Shown here in pieces: positions 51,313 through 59,611 of a stretch of 64,000 nt of DNA (the first letter of the stretch is position 1; each line of letters starts with the position of its first letter). A program made the translations under genes and the position numbers. Source of the DNA: JAFGCY01 sp964609245 (lineage in GTDB: Bacteria; 4484-113; JAFGCY01); the NCBI GenBank assembly GCA_964609245.1, contig CAZSSB010000013.1:1-64000 (forward strand). Direction: 5' to 3'. Below the pieces are notes generated by a model. That model did no database searches and was not told the DNA's origin. It saw nothing but the letters and a program-made list of their open reading frames with translations.

Positions 51313-52827
51313 CTACTCAGGATCGCCCGGTTCAGTCAGTGGCACGCCCAGGAAGTCGTGGCGGTCGGGCCGGTTGGTGCCGTTGATCACGATCTCCGCC
51401 AAGCTGGGCACGAACTCCATGCCGCTCAGTGCCGGCTTGAGTGCGTACACGCCCTCGGGCAGATCCTCGAGCAGGTAGAAGCCGTGCTCGTCGGTCGTCG
51501 TCGTGAACTGCGTCTCCGGCTCGCCGATCTTGACGGCCGTCATCGTCACGCCCGGCAGCGGCTCGATGCGCGGGCAGTCCTCGCATTCATTCTCGGCCAC
51601 CGTGACGGCGAAGCCGAACACGCGGTGGAACGACCACTCCAGCATCGCGTTGAAGTGGATGTCGGCCAGCTTCGCCTCGGTGAGGTCGACTACGTGGAAG
51701 GGCGGGGCGAAGACCAGCTCGGGATGCTCGGCGGCGACGATGTATTTGCCCGGCGGCAGGTCGCCGAAGTAGAACTTGCCCTGCTCGTCGGTGATGCGCA
51801 GCATCTGCTCGTCGAAGCCGACCAGGCCGACCCATATGCCCTCGACCGGTTCGCCCATCACGGTGGTGATCTCGCCGCGGATCACGCACGGGTCGTCGCC
51901 GCCGCCGGCGAACCCGCTGTCCACGTTGCTCCAGCGGCTTTCGCCCGCCTCGTTCAGGCTGCGCACCCGGTAGTAGAACATCCTGTAGTCCGGCAGCGGC
52001 TGGTCGATGTAGCGGCTCTCGGTGGTCTCGCCGATTTTGGCCCATTCCGTGTTGTCACCCCAGGCCGCGCGGCGGAAGACCTCAAAGGTGCTGGCGCCAT
52101 TGCCGCCGATCCACTCCAGGCCGACCTTCTCCGCCAGCTGGCCGTCGGTGGCCACCAGGTGGTGCGGGATGCCGGGATGCGTACCGGGCTCAGAGGGTCC
52201 GGTGATCACGATACTGCGGCTATGGATCGCGGAGTTGCCCGGCGGCACCACGATCATGAAGTACATGTTGCCCAGGTGGGTGACCAGCTGGTGGTTGACC
52301 AGGTAGAGGTCCAGCTCGGCCTCCGGGAAGCTGACCGGGCCGAACCAGCGCCACTGCGCAGTCGTATAGTCGGCGATGCCGACGAAGTAGCCTTCGCCGA
52401 GCCCGCCCGGAATGCACTCGATGTTCAGCGACAGGGGCCGCTGGCCCGCCAGCCCGCTGATGCGGTACATGCCGTAGGACAGCTCGTCGGGCAGCTCCAC
52501 GCCGGCGTCCGGGTCGACCTCGGGGTAGTTCTCTAGAACCAGCGCGTCGCCGTCGACAGAGCCGCCCTGCATCTGGATGTAGTCCTTGCCCAGCACGCCG
52601 CCGAAGCCATAGCCGTCGTCAGCCTCGGACGCCGCGCGGTCCTCTTCCGTATCCAGCGGGATCTCCGGCAGGCCGGACCAGCCGCCGCCGTCGGATTCGC
52701 TGATGATGGCTGATTCGCCGCCGTCAAGCTCGCCGCCGGTCGTCAGTCCGGCGCCGCCACCACAGGCCGCGAAGATTGTCAGGGATAAGACCGAGATGAC
52801 AAGCGCAAACAAGTGCCGTGTACCCAT
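51313..52827 (-). CDS. Lipoprotein with shared N-terminal domain, FnIII and carboxypeptidase-regulatory-like domains
   Basis: A 504-residue protein with lipobox FAAC. An acidic low-complexity linker precedes a domain of about 120 residues (GMYRISGLAGQRPLSLNIEC...YFVGIADYTTAQWRWFGP...NMYFMIVVPPGNS) shared with the next two genes. Then a fibronectin-III domain (VFRRAAWGDNTEWAKIGETTESRYID) and two CarboxypepD-regulatory-like domains (VIRGEITTVMGEPVEGIWVGL and GVTMTAVKIGEPETQF), each ending in the YxxxxLPxGxY pattern. Such domains are common on outer surfaces. GGAG precedes the ATG. The function is unknown. Confidence 0.7.
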   Translation of the reverse strand: MGTRHLFALVISVLSLTIFAACGGGAGLTTGGELDGGESAIISESDGGGWSGLPEIPLDTEEDRAASEADDGYGFGGVLGKDYIQMQGGSVDGDALVLENYPEVDPDAGVELPDELSYGMYRISGLAGQRPLSLNIECIPGGLGEGYFVGIADYTTAQWRWFGPVSFPEAELDLYLVNHQLVTHLGNMYFMIVVPPGNSAIHSRSIVITGPSEPGTHPGIPHHLVATDGQLAEKVGLEWIGGNGASTFEVFRRAAWGDNTEWAKIGETTESRYIDQPLPDYRMFYYRVRSLNEAGESRWSNVDSGFAGGGDDPCVIRGEITTVMGEPVEGIWVGLVGFDEQMLRITDEQGKFYFGDLPPGKYIVAAEHPELVFAPPFHVVDLTEAKLADIHFNAMLEWSFHRVFGFAVTVAENECEDCPRIEPLPGVTMTAVKIGEPETQFTTTTDEHGFYLLEDLPEGVYALKPALSGMEFVPSLAEIVINGTNRPDRHDFLGVPLTEPGDPE

Positions 52828-52928
52828 CTCATGCTCCTCTCATTGGAATTGCCCTAACTCGCACAGATGGCCGTAGGAGGCCGGGGGGCTGCCGGGAGTT
52901 TCACGGAAACAGGCGCGGCGGGTTAAGC

Positions 52929-54731
52929 CTAAGTGTCGGGGCTCCAGTACAGCAGGTCGCCGGTCTGGTGGGCGTAAACGTCCAGCAGTACCTCGATGTC
53001 AATGGTGTCGGCGCCGATCCAGGCGCAGCAGGGGCCGCCGGGCCCCTCCTCCCAGTCATGCTGCAGGCCCGCATCGCCGGTGAAGTACGCCGATTCGCCG
53101 TAGCCTTCGCCGTCATCGGTGTAGAAGTGAGTGGTCACGGCCAGATCGCCGGCGGTGATGGCGAAGCCGTCGTCGGCGGTGTACTCGACGATGCCAGCAG
53201 CCGTGGAGCAGCTCAGCGCCGCCGGGCCGGCCCAGGCGGCATCTGCGGCCAGGTCCACTTCGATCTCGTGCATGCCATAGTCAACCGTAGCGGTGCCGGT
53301 GAGCAGGTCCAGATAGCTCCAGTACAGGCCGTTCCAGGTGCCGATTGAGACGTCGAAGCGCAGGGTGGCCTCGGTGTCGATCTCCGGTGGGCTCTCGAGC
53401 GCCACGTCATGGCCGCAGACCATCAGTAGCTGCGGATCGCCAGCGCTGCTGTAGCCCAGATCCAGGCCGACCGGCGCGCCGCGGTCCAGCCACTCGGAAT
53501 CGTGATTCCAGCCGTCGTCGAAGCGCTGGACGGTGACCATGTAGTCCAGCAGCACCGTTCCGTCCGTATCCGTCGTGCCCATGCTGTACATCGCCAGCGT
53601 GGGGCCCCCCGTCGGATCAAATGCTGCTGCGGCGGCGGCCACCATGTCCCCCAGTTCCAGCGGTGAAGAGAAGTGCTCCCCCATGGGTGTCAGCATGTTG
53701 AAGCCGCCCTTTTGCCCAAAGCTGGTGTCGTAAGACCGCGTGATCGCCACGTAGTCACCGCTCTGGTCACTGTCCATCGCCAGCTGGGTCAGCGCGTAGT
53801 CGATTGGGCCGCCGACGTACCCCGCCTCCGTGATGCACCAGCCGGAATCAGTACGCAGCACGTTCACCGTGCCGGGCTTGCCGATTGCACCCAGGCCTGT
53901 GCTGGCGTTGTAGGCTGCGATGACCCCGCCCTGGGTGGTCCAGCGCGCGATGCCGCGTGTCAGCCGGGTGCCCTCCGGTGCCGCCGGTCGCTGCACCCAC
54001 TCGTCGCCGTCGTAGTAGGCCAGGCATGTGTTGGCATCCTCACCTTCGCCAGCGGTGTAGAAGATCACCGGCGCGCCCTCCTCGGACACGCCCTCGATCT
54101 GGGGCATCACCACCAGCGACGGATGCGCGGCCGGTCCGGGCGCGGCCAGGTGCTGCCCGGGCGGTGGCACGCGGCGGACCTGCTCGGGGTCCGGCCAGTC
54201 ACCGCTTACGGTTGAGCTGATCACCCGCAGGCTGTTGCCGGTAGTGGCTAGCACAACCCAGTACAGATTGCCGGTAGCACTGAGGTAATTCCCCGGCTCG
54301 CCATTCGGAGTGATCATTGAGCTGGCCGTGTACGGCCCGTGCCACTCCCAGCGGGCCGTCCCGCCATAGTCCGAGAGGCCGACCCAGTAGCCGCCCAAGA
54401 CCTCCTCGACCTCGATGCCGATGAAGCGCAGCTCACCGCCCTCGGGCATGCCGTAGACGTAGCGCGCCCAGCTGCAGGGCGCGGCGGCCGCGTCGATGAC
54501 GGCGGCGGGCGGCTGATCGGTGACGCTGCCGCCGCAGCCGTCGTGAGCGCTGCCGTCAACGGTGGTGCTCGCGGATACTGCGCGCGGCGCCTGCGGCAGC
54601 GCCCCGGGTGTGGTCAGGATGTCCTGGCTGGGGAACTGCAGCGCCGGGCTGTCACCAAAGCGCGCGATCCCGCTGCAGCCGACAAGCAGCAACAGGCTGA
54701 GTACTGCAAGTGCCTGCCTCAGTCTGACCAT
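52929..54731 (-). CDS. Lipoprotein of unknown function, tandem paralogue 1
   Basis: A 600-residue protein. MVRLRQALAVLSLLLLVGC is the signal (lipobox LVGC). The N-terminal domain (PCSWARYVYG...YWVGLSDYGGTARWEWHGP...NLYWVVLATTGNSLRV) is that of the neighbours. The middle has beta-propeller-like repeats with APVIFYTAGEGEDANTCLAYYDG and QLAMDSDQSGDYVAITRSYD. The C-terminal beta domain ends GDLLYWSPD. The start ATG at 54731 is chosen over GTG at 54737 since GGGAGG lies at the right distance. It is not matched to any family I know. Confidence 0.7.
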   Translation of the reverse strand: MVRLRQALAVLSLLLLVGCSGIARFGDSPALQFPSQDILTTPGALPQAPRAVSASTTVDGSAHDGCGGSVTDQPPAAVIDAAAAPCSWARYVYGMPEGGELRFIGIEVEEVLGGYWVGLSDYGGTARWEWHGPYTASSMITPNGEPGNYLSATGNLYWVVLATTGNSLRVISSTVSGDWPDPEQVRRVPPPGQHLAAPGPAAHPSLVVMPQIEGVSEEGAPVIFYTAGEGEDANTCLAYYDGDEWVQRPAAPEGTRLTRGIARWTTQGGVIAAYNASTGLGAIGKPGTVNVLRTDSGWCITEAGYVGGPIDYALTQLAMDSDQSGDYVAITRSYDTSFGQKGGFNMLTPMGEHFSSPLELGDMVAAAAAAFDPTGGPTLAMYSMGTTDTDGTVLLDYMVTVQRFDDGWNHDSEWLDRGAPVGLDLGYSSAGDPQLLMVCGHDVALESPPEIDTEATLRFDVSIGTWNGLYWSYLDLLTGTATVDYGMHEIEVDLAADAAWAGPAALSCSTAAGIVEYTADDGFAITAGDLAVTTHFYTDDGEGYGESAYFTGDAGLQHDWEEGPGGPCCAWIGADTIDIEVLLDVYAHQTGDLLYWSPDT

Positions 54732-54811
54732 CTCCACCTCCCGCAGGCCTAATAGACTACAGGACTATACAGCATACCCTTTGTTGCACGCGGCTGCCAC
54801 CTCCGGCGTGC

Positions 54812-56608
54812 CTAGCTGTCGGGGCTCCAGTAGAGCAGCTCGCCCGCGCTCTCCAGGTTGCCGCCCAGTATCTCCTCGATATCCACAGATTCAGCCTTGA
54901 TGTAGGCGCAGCTGAAGCTGCCCGATGGGTTCTCCTCCCAGTCGAACAGCGCGCCGGCGTCACCGGTGAAGATGTCGGTAATGCCGAAGCCGCCGCCGAG
55001 CTTCATCCAGTACTCGCTGTGGTTGGTCAGGGTTCCGCCCGTGATCTCGAAACCACCACTGAGGTCGACCTCGATCGTGCCGTCCACATGCGACATGCTG
55101 AAGGCGCCGTTGCCGGCCCAGCTGATGTCAGCACCGAGGTCCACGTCGGCGGTACTCTGCAGGATGTTGATTTCGAGCGTGCTCTCGAACAGCGGGTTGT
55201 ATTCCCACGTGTTGCCCAGCCAGGTGCCCATCACGACGTCGTAATACAGCGTCGCCGTGATGTCGATGAACGGCGGGATCGAGAGCTCGAAGTTGCGGCC
55301 GCTGACCATCAGCAGCTGCGGCGTGTCGTCGGGGGCGTAGCCCAGAGCCAGGCTGAGCGGCTCGTTGTAGTCGGTGATGTCGCCATTGCTGAAGGACCAG
55401 TTAGATCCGCTGCTATGACCGACTTTGACGATGAAGCTCAAATCCAAGTCCTCCGAAGTATCAACGGTACCGGAGGAGTAGACCGCCATCCAGCTGCCGG
55501 CCGAATCGACCGCAACATCTACGCCAGCGATCGTATCACCTAAGACCAGATCGGACAGATAGTAGCCGGCATCAGGCGTTACCATGCTGGCATCCAGCTG
55601 TGGCCCGGCCCCCTGGTCCACGTAGGCGTGGATAATTCCAAGCTGGTCGTCGGGTGCGTAGTAGTCCATCGCCAGGTGTGTCAGCGGCCGGCCCATCGGC
55701 GCGGTGATGTACTCGCTGCTTGTGATCGACCACCTGTTGTCTGTCTTGATCACCGAGACCATACCTTTGGGATCGGGTCCGGGCGGTCCGGCCTCATGGT
55801 CGTAGGCCACGATCAGCCCTTCATCGCCGTTCCACCTGGCGATCGGCCAGGTAATCCGTGGGCCGTCCGGTGCCAGCAGCCGCTGGGACCAGGCGCTGCC
55901 GTCATAGTATGCGATGAAGGTGTTTTGGTCTCCGCCATCGTCGGCGGTGAAGAAGATCACCGGGGCGCCTTCCTCGGCCAGATTCGGGATCTCCGGCATC
56001 AGCACCAGCTGCGGATTGGTGGCCGGACCGGGTGAAGCCGTGTGCTGCCCTTCCGGTGGTACAAAGAAGATGATCTCAGCTGCCGGCTCGTAGTCCACGT
56101 AGCTGCCCAGTACCCGCAGGCTGTGACCGCTCGCCGCCGCTACCAGCCAGTACAGGTTGTCGGTCGGGCTGATGCAGTCTCCCCAGCCGGTCGCGGGGAC
56201 CGGCGCGGCGTCGTCATGGTATGGTCCGTGCCAGCGCCACGTGCCCGCGGCGTAGTCGGGCAGCGCCACCCAGTACTCGGTGACGACGTCCTGCACGGTG
56301 ATCTGCAGGCCGGTCAGCGTCGCTCCCGGCTCCAGTCCGTAGACGTACCGCACCCAGCTGCAGCTCAGCCCGGCGGCGTCCACCGTGATGGTCGGGGTCT
56401 GAACGGTCACGCCGGGCCCCGGGACGTCGAAGTCGTCCCCGTCGATCGTGGACGTGTCTGATGCGGCATGGGGCCCCAGCGGCGGCGGGCCGACCGCGTC
56501 TGCCAGGCCGGCCAGCGGCCCCGGGCCGGGATCCGCCGGTCCTGTGCCGCCACAGGCGGCGAACAGCATCGTGCCGATGGCCAGCAGCAGCGCACGAAAG
56601 CGTGCCAT
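54812..56608 (-). CDS. Lipoprotein of unknown function, tandem paralogue 2
   Basis: A 598-residue protein, clearly a tandem duplicate of the next gene downstream: the same N-terminal domain (SCSWVRYVYG...YWVALPDYAAGTWRWHGP...NLYWLVAAASGHSLRV), the same middle (GAPVIFFTADDGGDQNTFIAYYDG), and the same end (GELLYWSPDS). The lipobox is FAAC. ATG at 56608 is chosen over ATG at 56620 because GGGAG lies just upstream. Only 80 bases separate it from the next paralogue, so the two are probably co-transcribed. Confidence 0.7.
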   Translation of the reverse strand: MARFRALLLAIGTMLFAACGGTGPADPGPGPLAGLADAVGPPPLGPHAASDTSTIDGDDFDVPGPGVTVQTPTITVDAAGLSCSWVRYVYGLEPGATLTGLQITVQDVVTEYWVALPDYAAGTWRWHGPYHDDAAPVPATGWGDCISPTDNLYWLVAAASGHSLRVLGSYVDYEPAAEIIFFVPPEGQHTASPGPATNPQLVLMPEIPNLAEEGAPVIFFTADDGGDQNTFIAYYDGSAWSQRLLAPDGPRITWPIARWNGDEGLIVAYDHEAGPPGPDPKGMVSVIKTDNRWSITSSEYITAPMGRPLTHLAMDYYAPDDQLGIIHAYVDQGAGPQLDASMVTPDAGYYLSDLVLGDTIAGVDVAVDSAGSWMAVYSSGTVDTSEDLDLSFIVKVGHSSGSNWSFSNGDITDYNEPLSLALGYAPDDTPQLLMVSGRNFELSIPPFIDITATLYYDVVMGTWLGNTWEYNPLFESTLEINILQSTADVDLGADISWAGNGAFSMSHVDGTIEVDLSGGFEITGGTLTNHSEYWMKLGGGFGITDIFTGDAGALFDWEENPSGSFSCAYIKAESVDIEEILGGNLESAGELLYWSPDS

Positions 56609-56818
56609 GGCAACTCCCATATGGACGGTAGTCGTCGGCTACCGCCGGTCGATAGCCGCCTAGAGTGTAACGCAGGTCATCGATCGTGCGCAGACTGTGC
56701 CTGTCCACGGGCCCATGTAAGTGATCAGTTGGCACTCTCAGGTATAGATTGCTAACGCGGGTGCCGGGTGCTATACTCCCCGCCCGCGGGACAGGAATCT
56801 CCATCCGGTGGAGACGAA

Positions 56819-57115
56819 ATGCCTTGGTACGACTACGAATGTGAGAAGTGCGGGCACCGCTTCGAGAAGGAGCACCCGATGGTGTTTAACGGCAAGGTCA
56901 GGTGCCCGGCCTGCCACTCGACGCGCACGATGAAGGTCTTCCACGCCACCGGAGTCCACTTCAAAGGCTCAGGCTTCTATGTTACTGACGGCAACGGCAG
57001 CCATGCGGCGGCCAATGGCAATGGTGCGCCCAGTGGCGACGCTCCGGCGAAGAAGGACAAAGAGAGCACCACGGACAAGCCGGCAGCCGCACCCTCCGAC
57101 AAGCAGGAGTCATAG
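56819..57115 (+). CDS. FmdB-type zinc ribbon protein
   Basis: A 98-residue protein with the FmdB pattern: MPWYDYECEKCGHRFEKEH, then RCPACHSTRTMKVF. The four cysteines form a zinc ribbon. The C-terminal half is a low-complexity Ala/Lys/Asp-rich tail. FmdB-like proteins are thought to be regulators, but their role is not known in general. TATACT (56772-56777) and GGAG precede the ATG. The 210 bases from 56609 to 56818 show no gene beyond promoters. Confidence 0.8.
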   Translation: MPWYDYECEKCGHRFEKEHPMVFNGKVRCPACHSTRTMKVFHATGVHFKGSGFYVTDGNGSHAAANGNGAPSGDAPAKKDKESTTDKPAAAPSDKQES

Positions 57116-57213
57116 GCCGGCACGGCTGCGCAGCACCCGGATACCGGCGATCAGCACGCTCTCGCCGCCGCGAGGCGGCTCAGACCTGCCGCGACCTGTT
57201 AATATAGTTGCGG

Positions 57214-58401
57214 GTGTCTATTATCAGACAGCCGGAATTTCGCGTGCCGGTCAGCAAGGCCGTGCCCGGCATGGTTCTGGCGCGTAACCTGGAACACCAC
57301 GGCCAGCTGCTGCTGCGCTACGGGGTGGAGCTGGACGAAGAGCGGATCAGCAAGCTGCAGGAAATGGGCGTCAGCACCCTGCACATCCACTTCACCAACG
57401 ACGATCTGACCACCTACAAGGAGCTGCTGGTCCACCAGGACAGCCCCCCCAGCTATGAGCGGCTGCTGAATCTGGCCCGCAGCGCGCTGCTGGAGTTCGT
57501 GCCGTCCTTCGCCCACCCCGATTGCTGCGCCCGTACCAAGGAAGTGGCGCAGACGGTGCACAAGATCGTCGAGCACACCCTCGACGTGCTGTTCAGTTCC
57601 AAGCGGTGCTTCGAGCTGCTCAGGACGACGAACATGCTGCAGGCCGAGCCGCTGCGCCACTGCCCGGCGGCCTGGATCTACGCGCTGTGCACCGGCGTCG
57701 GCCTGGGCTACAACATGCCGACACTGCTCGATCTCAGCCTCAGCAGCCTGTTCTATGACATCGGGATGCTGAAGGTGCCGGCGCGCGTGCTGGCCAAGCC
57801 CGGGCGCTTGACCGATCTGGAGTTCGGCGAGATCAAGAAGCATGTTTTCTTCAGCCGGCGGATGCTGGAGGATCTCAGCAATTTCAGCGCCAGCGCGGTC
57901 GTGGTGGCCTTCGAGCACCACGAGAACTACTACGGCGGCGGCTATCCCAAGAACAAGCGCGGCGACTCGATCCACGAGTTCAGCCAGATCGTGTCCCTGA
58001 CCGACAAGTTCGCCGCGATGGTCACCACCAAGTCGTACCGCGAGCGGTTCCAGCCCTACGAGGCCTACGAGATGCTGCTGGCCCAGACCAAGACCGCCGT
58101 CAGCCCCCGCGTGTTCGTGGCGTTCCTCAAGAGTGTGCTGCTCTATCCGCGCGGCTCGATGCTGCGGCTGTCCAGCGGCGAGATCGCCGAGCCCATAGAC
58201 TTCCCGCTGCATCTGCCAACGCGCCCGACAGTGCAGATCACGCATACGCCCAACGGCGAGGAGATCCTGGGACGGCGGCGCACCGTCTATCTGCTGGATC
58301 ATCCCGAGCTGACCATCGAGTCGTTTGCGATCGCCGAGGAAAAGCTGCGCAGCGGTCCACAGACCGAGCGCGAGCGCAGCGGCCTGCTGGATATCTCGTA
58401 G
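57214..58401 (+). CDS. HD-GYP-like protein with altered active site
   Basis: A protein of about 395 residues: an N-terminal domain of about 110 residues (VPVSKAVPGMVLARNLEHHGQLLLRYG), then a HD-GYP domain. HD-GYP enzymes degrade cyclic-di-GMP. Here the dyad HD of LLHDIGK is FYDIGML (Tyr181, Asp182), and HHExxDGxGYP is HHENYYGGGYP (His235, His236, Glu237; the Asp is Tyr240). GYP and the following RIV.. segment are kept, so the fold is intact but metal binding is doubtful. The start is GTG at 57214, five bases after TATAGT (57203-57208), or TTG at 57208. Likely a c-di-GMP-binding or regulatory protein. Confidence 0.75.
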   Translation: MSIIRQPEFRVPVSKAVPGMVLARNLEHHGQLLLRYGVELDEERISKLQEMGVSTLHIHFTNDDLTTYKELLVHQDSPPSYERLLNLARSALLEFVPSFAHPDCCARTKEVAQTVHKIVEHTLDVLFSSKRCFELLRTTNMLQAEPLRHCPAAWIYALCTGVGLGYNMPTLLDLSLSSLFYDIGMLKVPARVLAKPGRLTDLEFGEIKKHVFFSRRMLEDLSNFSASAVVVAFEHHENYYGGGYPKNKRGDSIHEFSQIVSLTDKFAAMVTTKSYRERFQPYEAYEMLLAQTKTAVSPRVFVAFLKSVLLYPRGSMLRLSSGEIAEPIDFPLHLPTRPTVQITHTPNGEEILGRRRTVYLLDHPELTIESFAIAEEKLRSGPQTERERSGLLDIS

Positions 58402-58462
58402 GCACCATGCCGCGTCGCGCAACCAGCTGCCGAAGTCCCGATGGCTGTATGGAGGTGTGTTG

Positions 58463-59512
58463 ATGGGCTGGCGATTCCGGCGCAGCGTCCGGCTGGCTCC
58501 GGGGGTAAGGATCAACCTCAGCAAGGGCGGCGCTTCGCTGACCATGGGGCAGCGCGGGCGCAAGGTCACGATCGGCAAGCACGGCACCTACACCACGATC
58601 GGCGTGCCCGGTACCGGCCTCTATCACACCACCTACGATCCGCACCGGCAGGCGTGGGACGGCGCGGGCAAGCGCGGCGGCGAACGGCGCCAGTTGATCC
58701 CGCCGCCCGAGGGCATCATCGCGGACGAGCAGCGGTTGACACTGGGGTACCTGAAGCGGCTGGTGACCCCGGACGACGAGGAGTCCTTCGTCGACGGCTG
58801 CCGCGAGCTGGTGCGCGGCAAGGAGAGCTCCGCGCTTAGTCACCTGCTCGAGGCGCTGCACCTGGCGGACGCCGCCTGGCTGGCCGGGATGATCGCGCTG
58901 GCCAAGCGCCGCTACGGCGAAGCGGCCGAATACCTGCTGCGCGCCACCGGTCGCGAGCGCCAGCTCGGCAAGCTGTTCACCAAGTACGGGATCGTGGCGC
59001 GCCTGGGGCTGAACGTCACCGAGCGCATCCGCGCCTTCGTCGGGCCGCACGTGCGCGGGGCGCTGCTGGCGCTCGGGGAGGCCTATCAGTACCTCGATCG
59101 CCCCGAGGAAGCCCTGGCCTGTCTGAAGCGGCTGTACAAACTCGCGCCCCACGATCCGGTCGTTCGCGCCAGCTACATCGAACTCCTGACGGATGTCGCG
59201 GGCGGCGATGAGAGCGTGCTGCGACAGGCGGTCGCGGTCGGCGAGGGGATCAGGAACGAGTCGGACGTGCATGCGGCGATCCTGCTGTACAAGGCCCGGG
59301 CACTGGCCGCGCTCGGGATGCACGAGGCGGCCCGCGATACGCTGACCGCCGCGCTGCGCAGGAAGAAGGACCGCAGCCACGACCTGCTGGCGGCCCTGCA
59401 CCTGGAGCGCGCGGCCGCCTATCAGGCCCTGGGCAAGAGGAAGCAGGCCAGCGTGGAGCGGGAGCGGGCCTTCGCGTTGGATCCCGATGGGGCACCCCAG
59501 CCGGCTCGGTAG
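58463..59512 (+). CDS. DUF4236 domain protein with TPR-like repeats
   Basis: A protein of 349 residues starting MGWRFRRSVRLAPGVRINLSKGGASLTMGQRG, the DUF4236 pattern (short beta domain about 1-55 with GVPGTGLYHTTY). The rest is helical with TPR-like repeats such as ALLALGEAYQYLDRPEEALACLKRLYKLAPHDPVV. DUF4236 has no known function and is often attached to other domains. GGAGG before ATG at 58463. The nearest downstream gene is an S9 peptidase. Confidence 0.75.
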   Translation: MGWRFRRSVRLAPGVRINLSKGGASLTMGQRGRKVTIGKHGTYTTIGVPGTGLYHTTYDPHRQAWDGAGKRGGERRQLIPPPEGIIADEQRLTLGYLKRLVTPDDEESFVDGCRELVRGKESSALSHLLEALHLADAAWLAGMIALAKRRYGEAAEYLLRATGRERQLGKLFTKYGIVARLGLNVTERIRAFVGPHVRGALLALGEAYQYLDRPEEALACLKRLYKLAPHDPVVRASYIELLTDVAGGDESVLRQAVAVGEGIRNESDVHAAILLYKARALAALGMHEAARDTLTAALRRKKDRSHDLLAALHLERAAAYQALGKRKQASVERERAFALDPDGAPQPAR

Positions 59513-59611
59513 CGTGCCGCCGCCCGTGTTTCGCTATGCGAGTTCCCGTGGCGGCGCTGCGGGTACAATACGGCGGACGCGGAGAGGGGAATACACGTAC
59601 AGGAGCACCGC

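Noticed and set aside
57214..58401. Active cyclic-di-GMP phosphodiesterase
   Set aside because: His of the HD dyad and Asp of DGxGYP are both Tyr.
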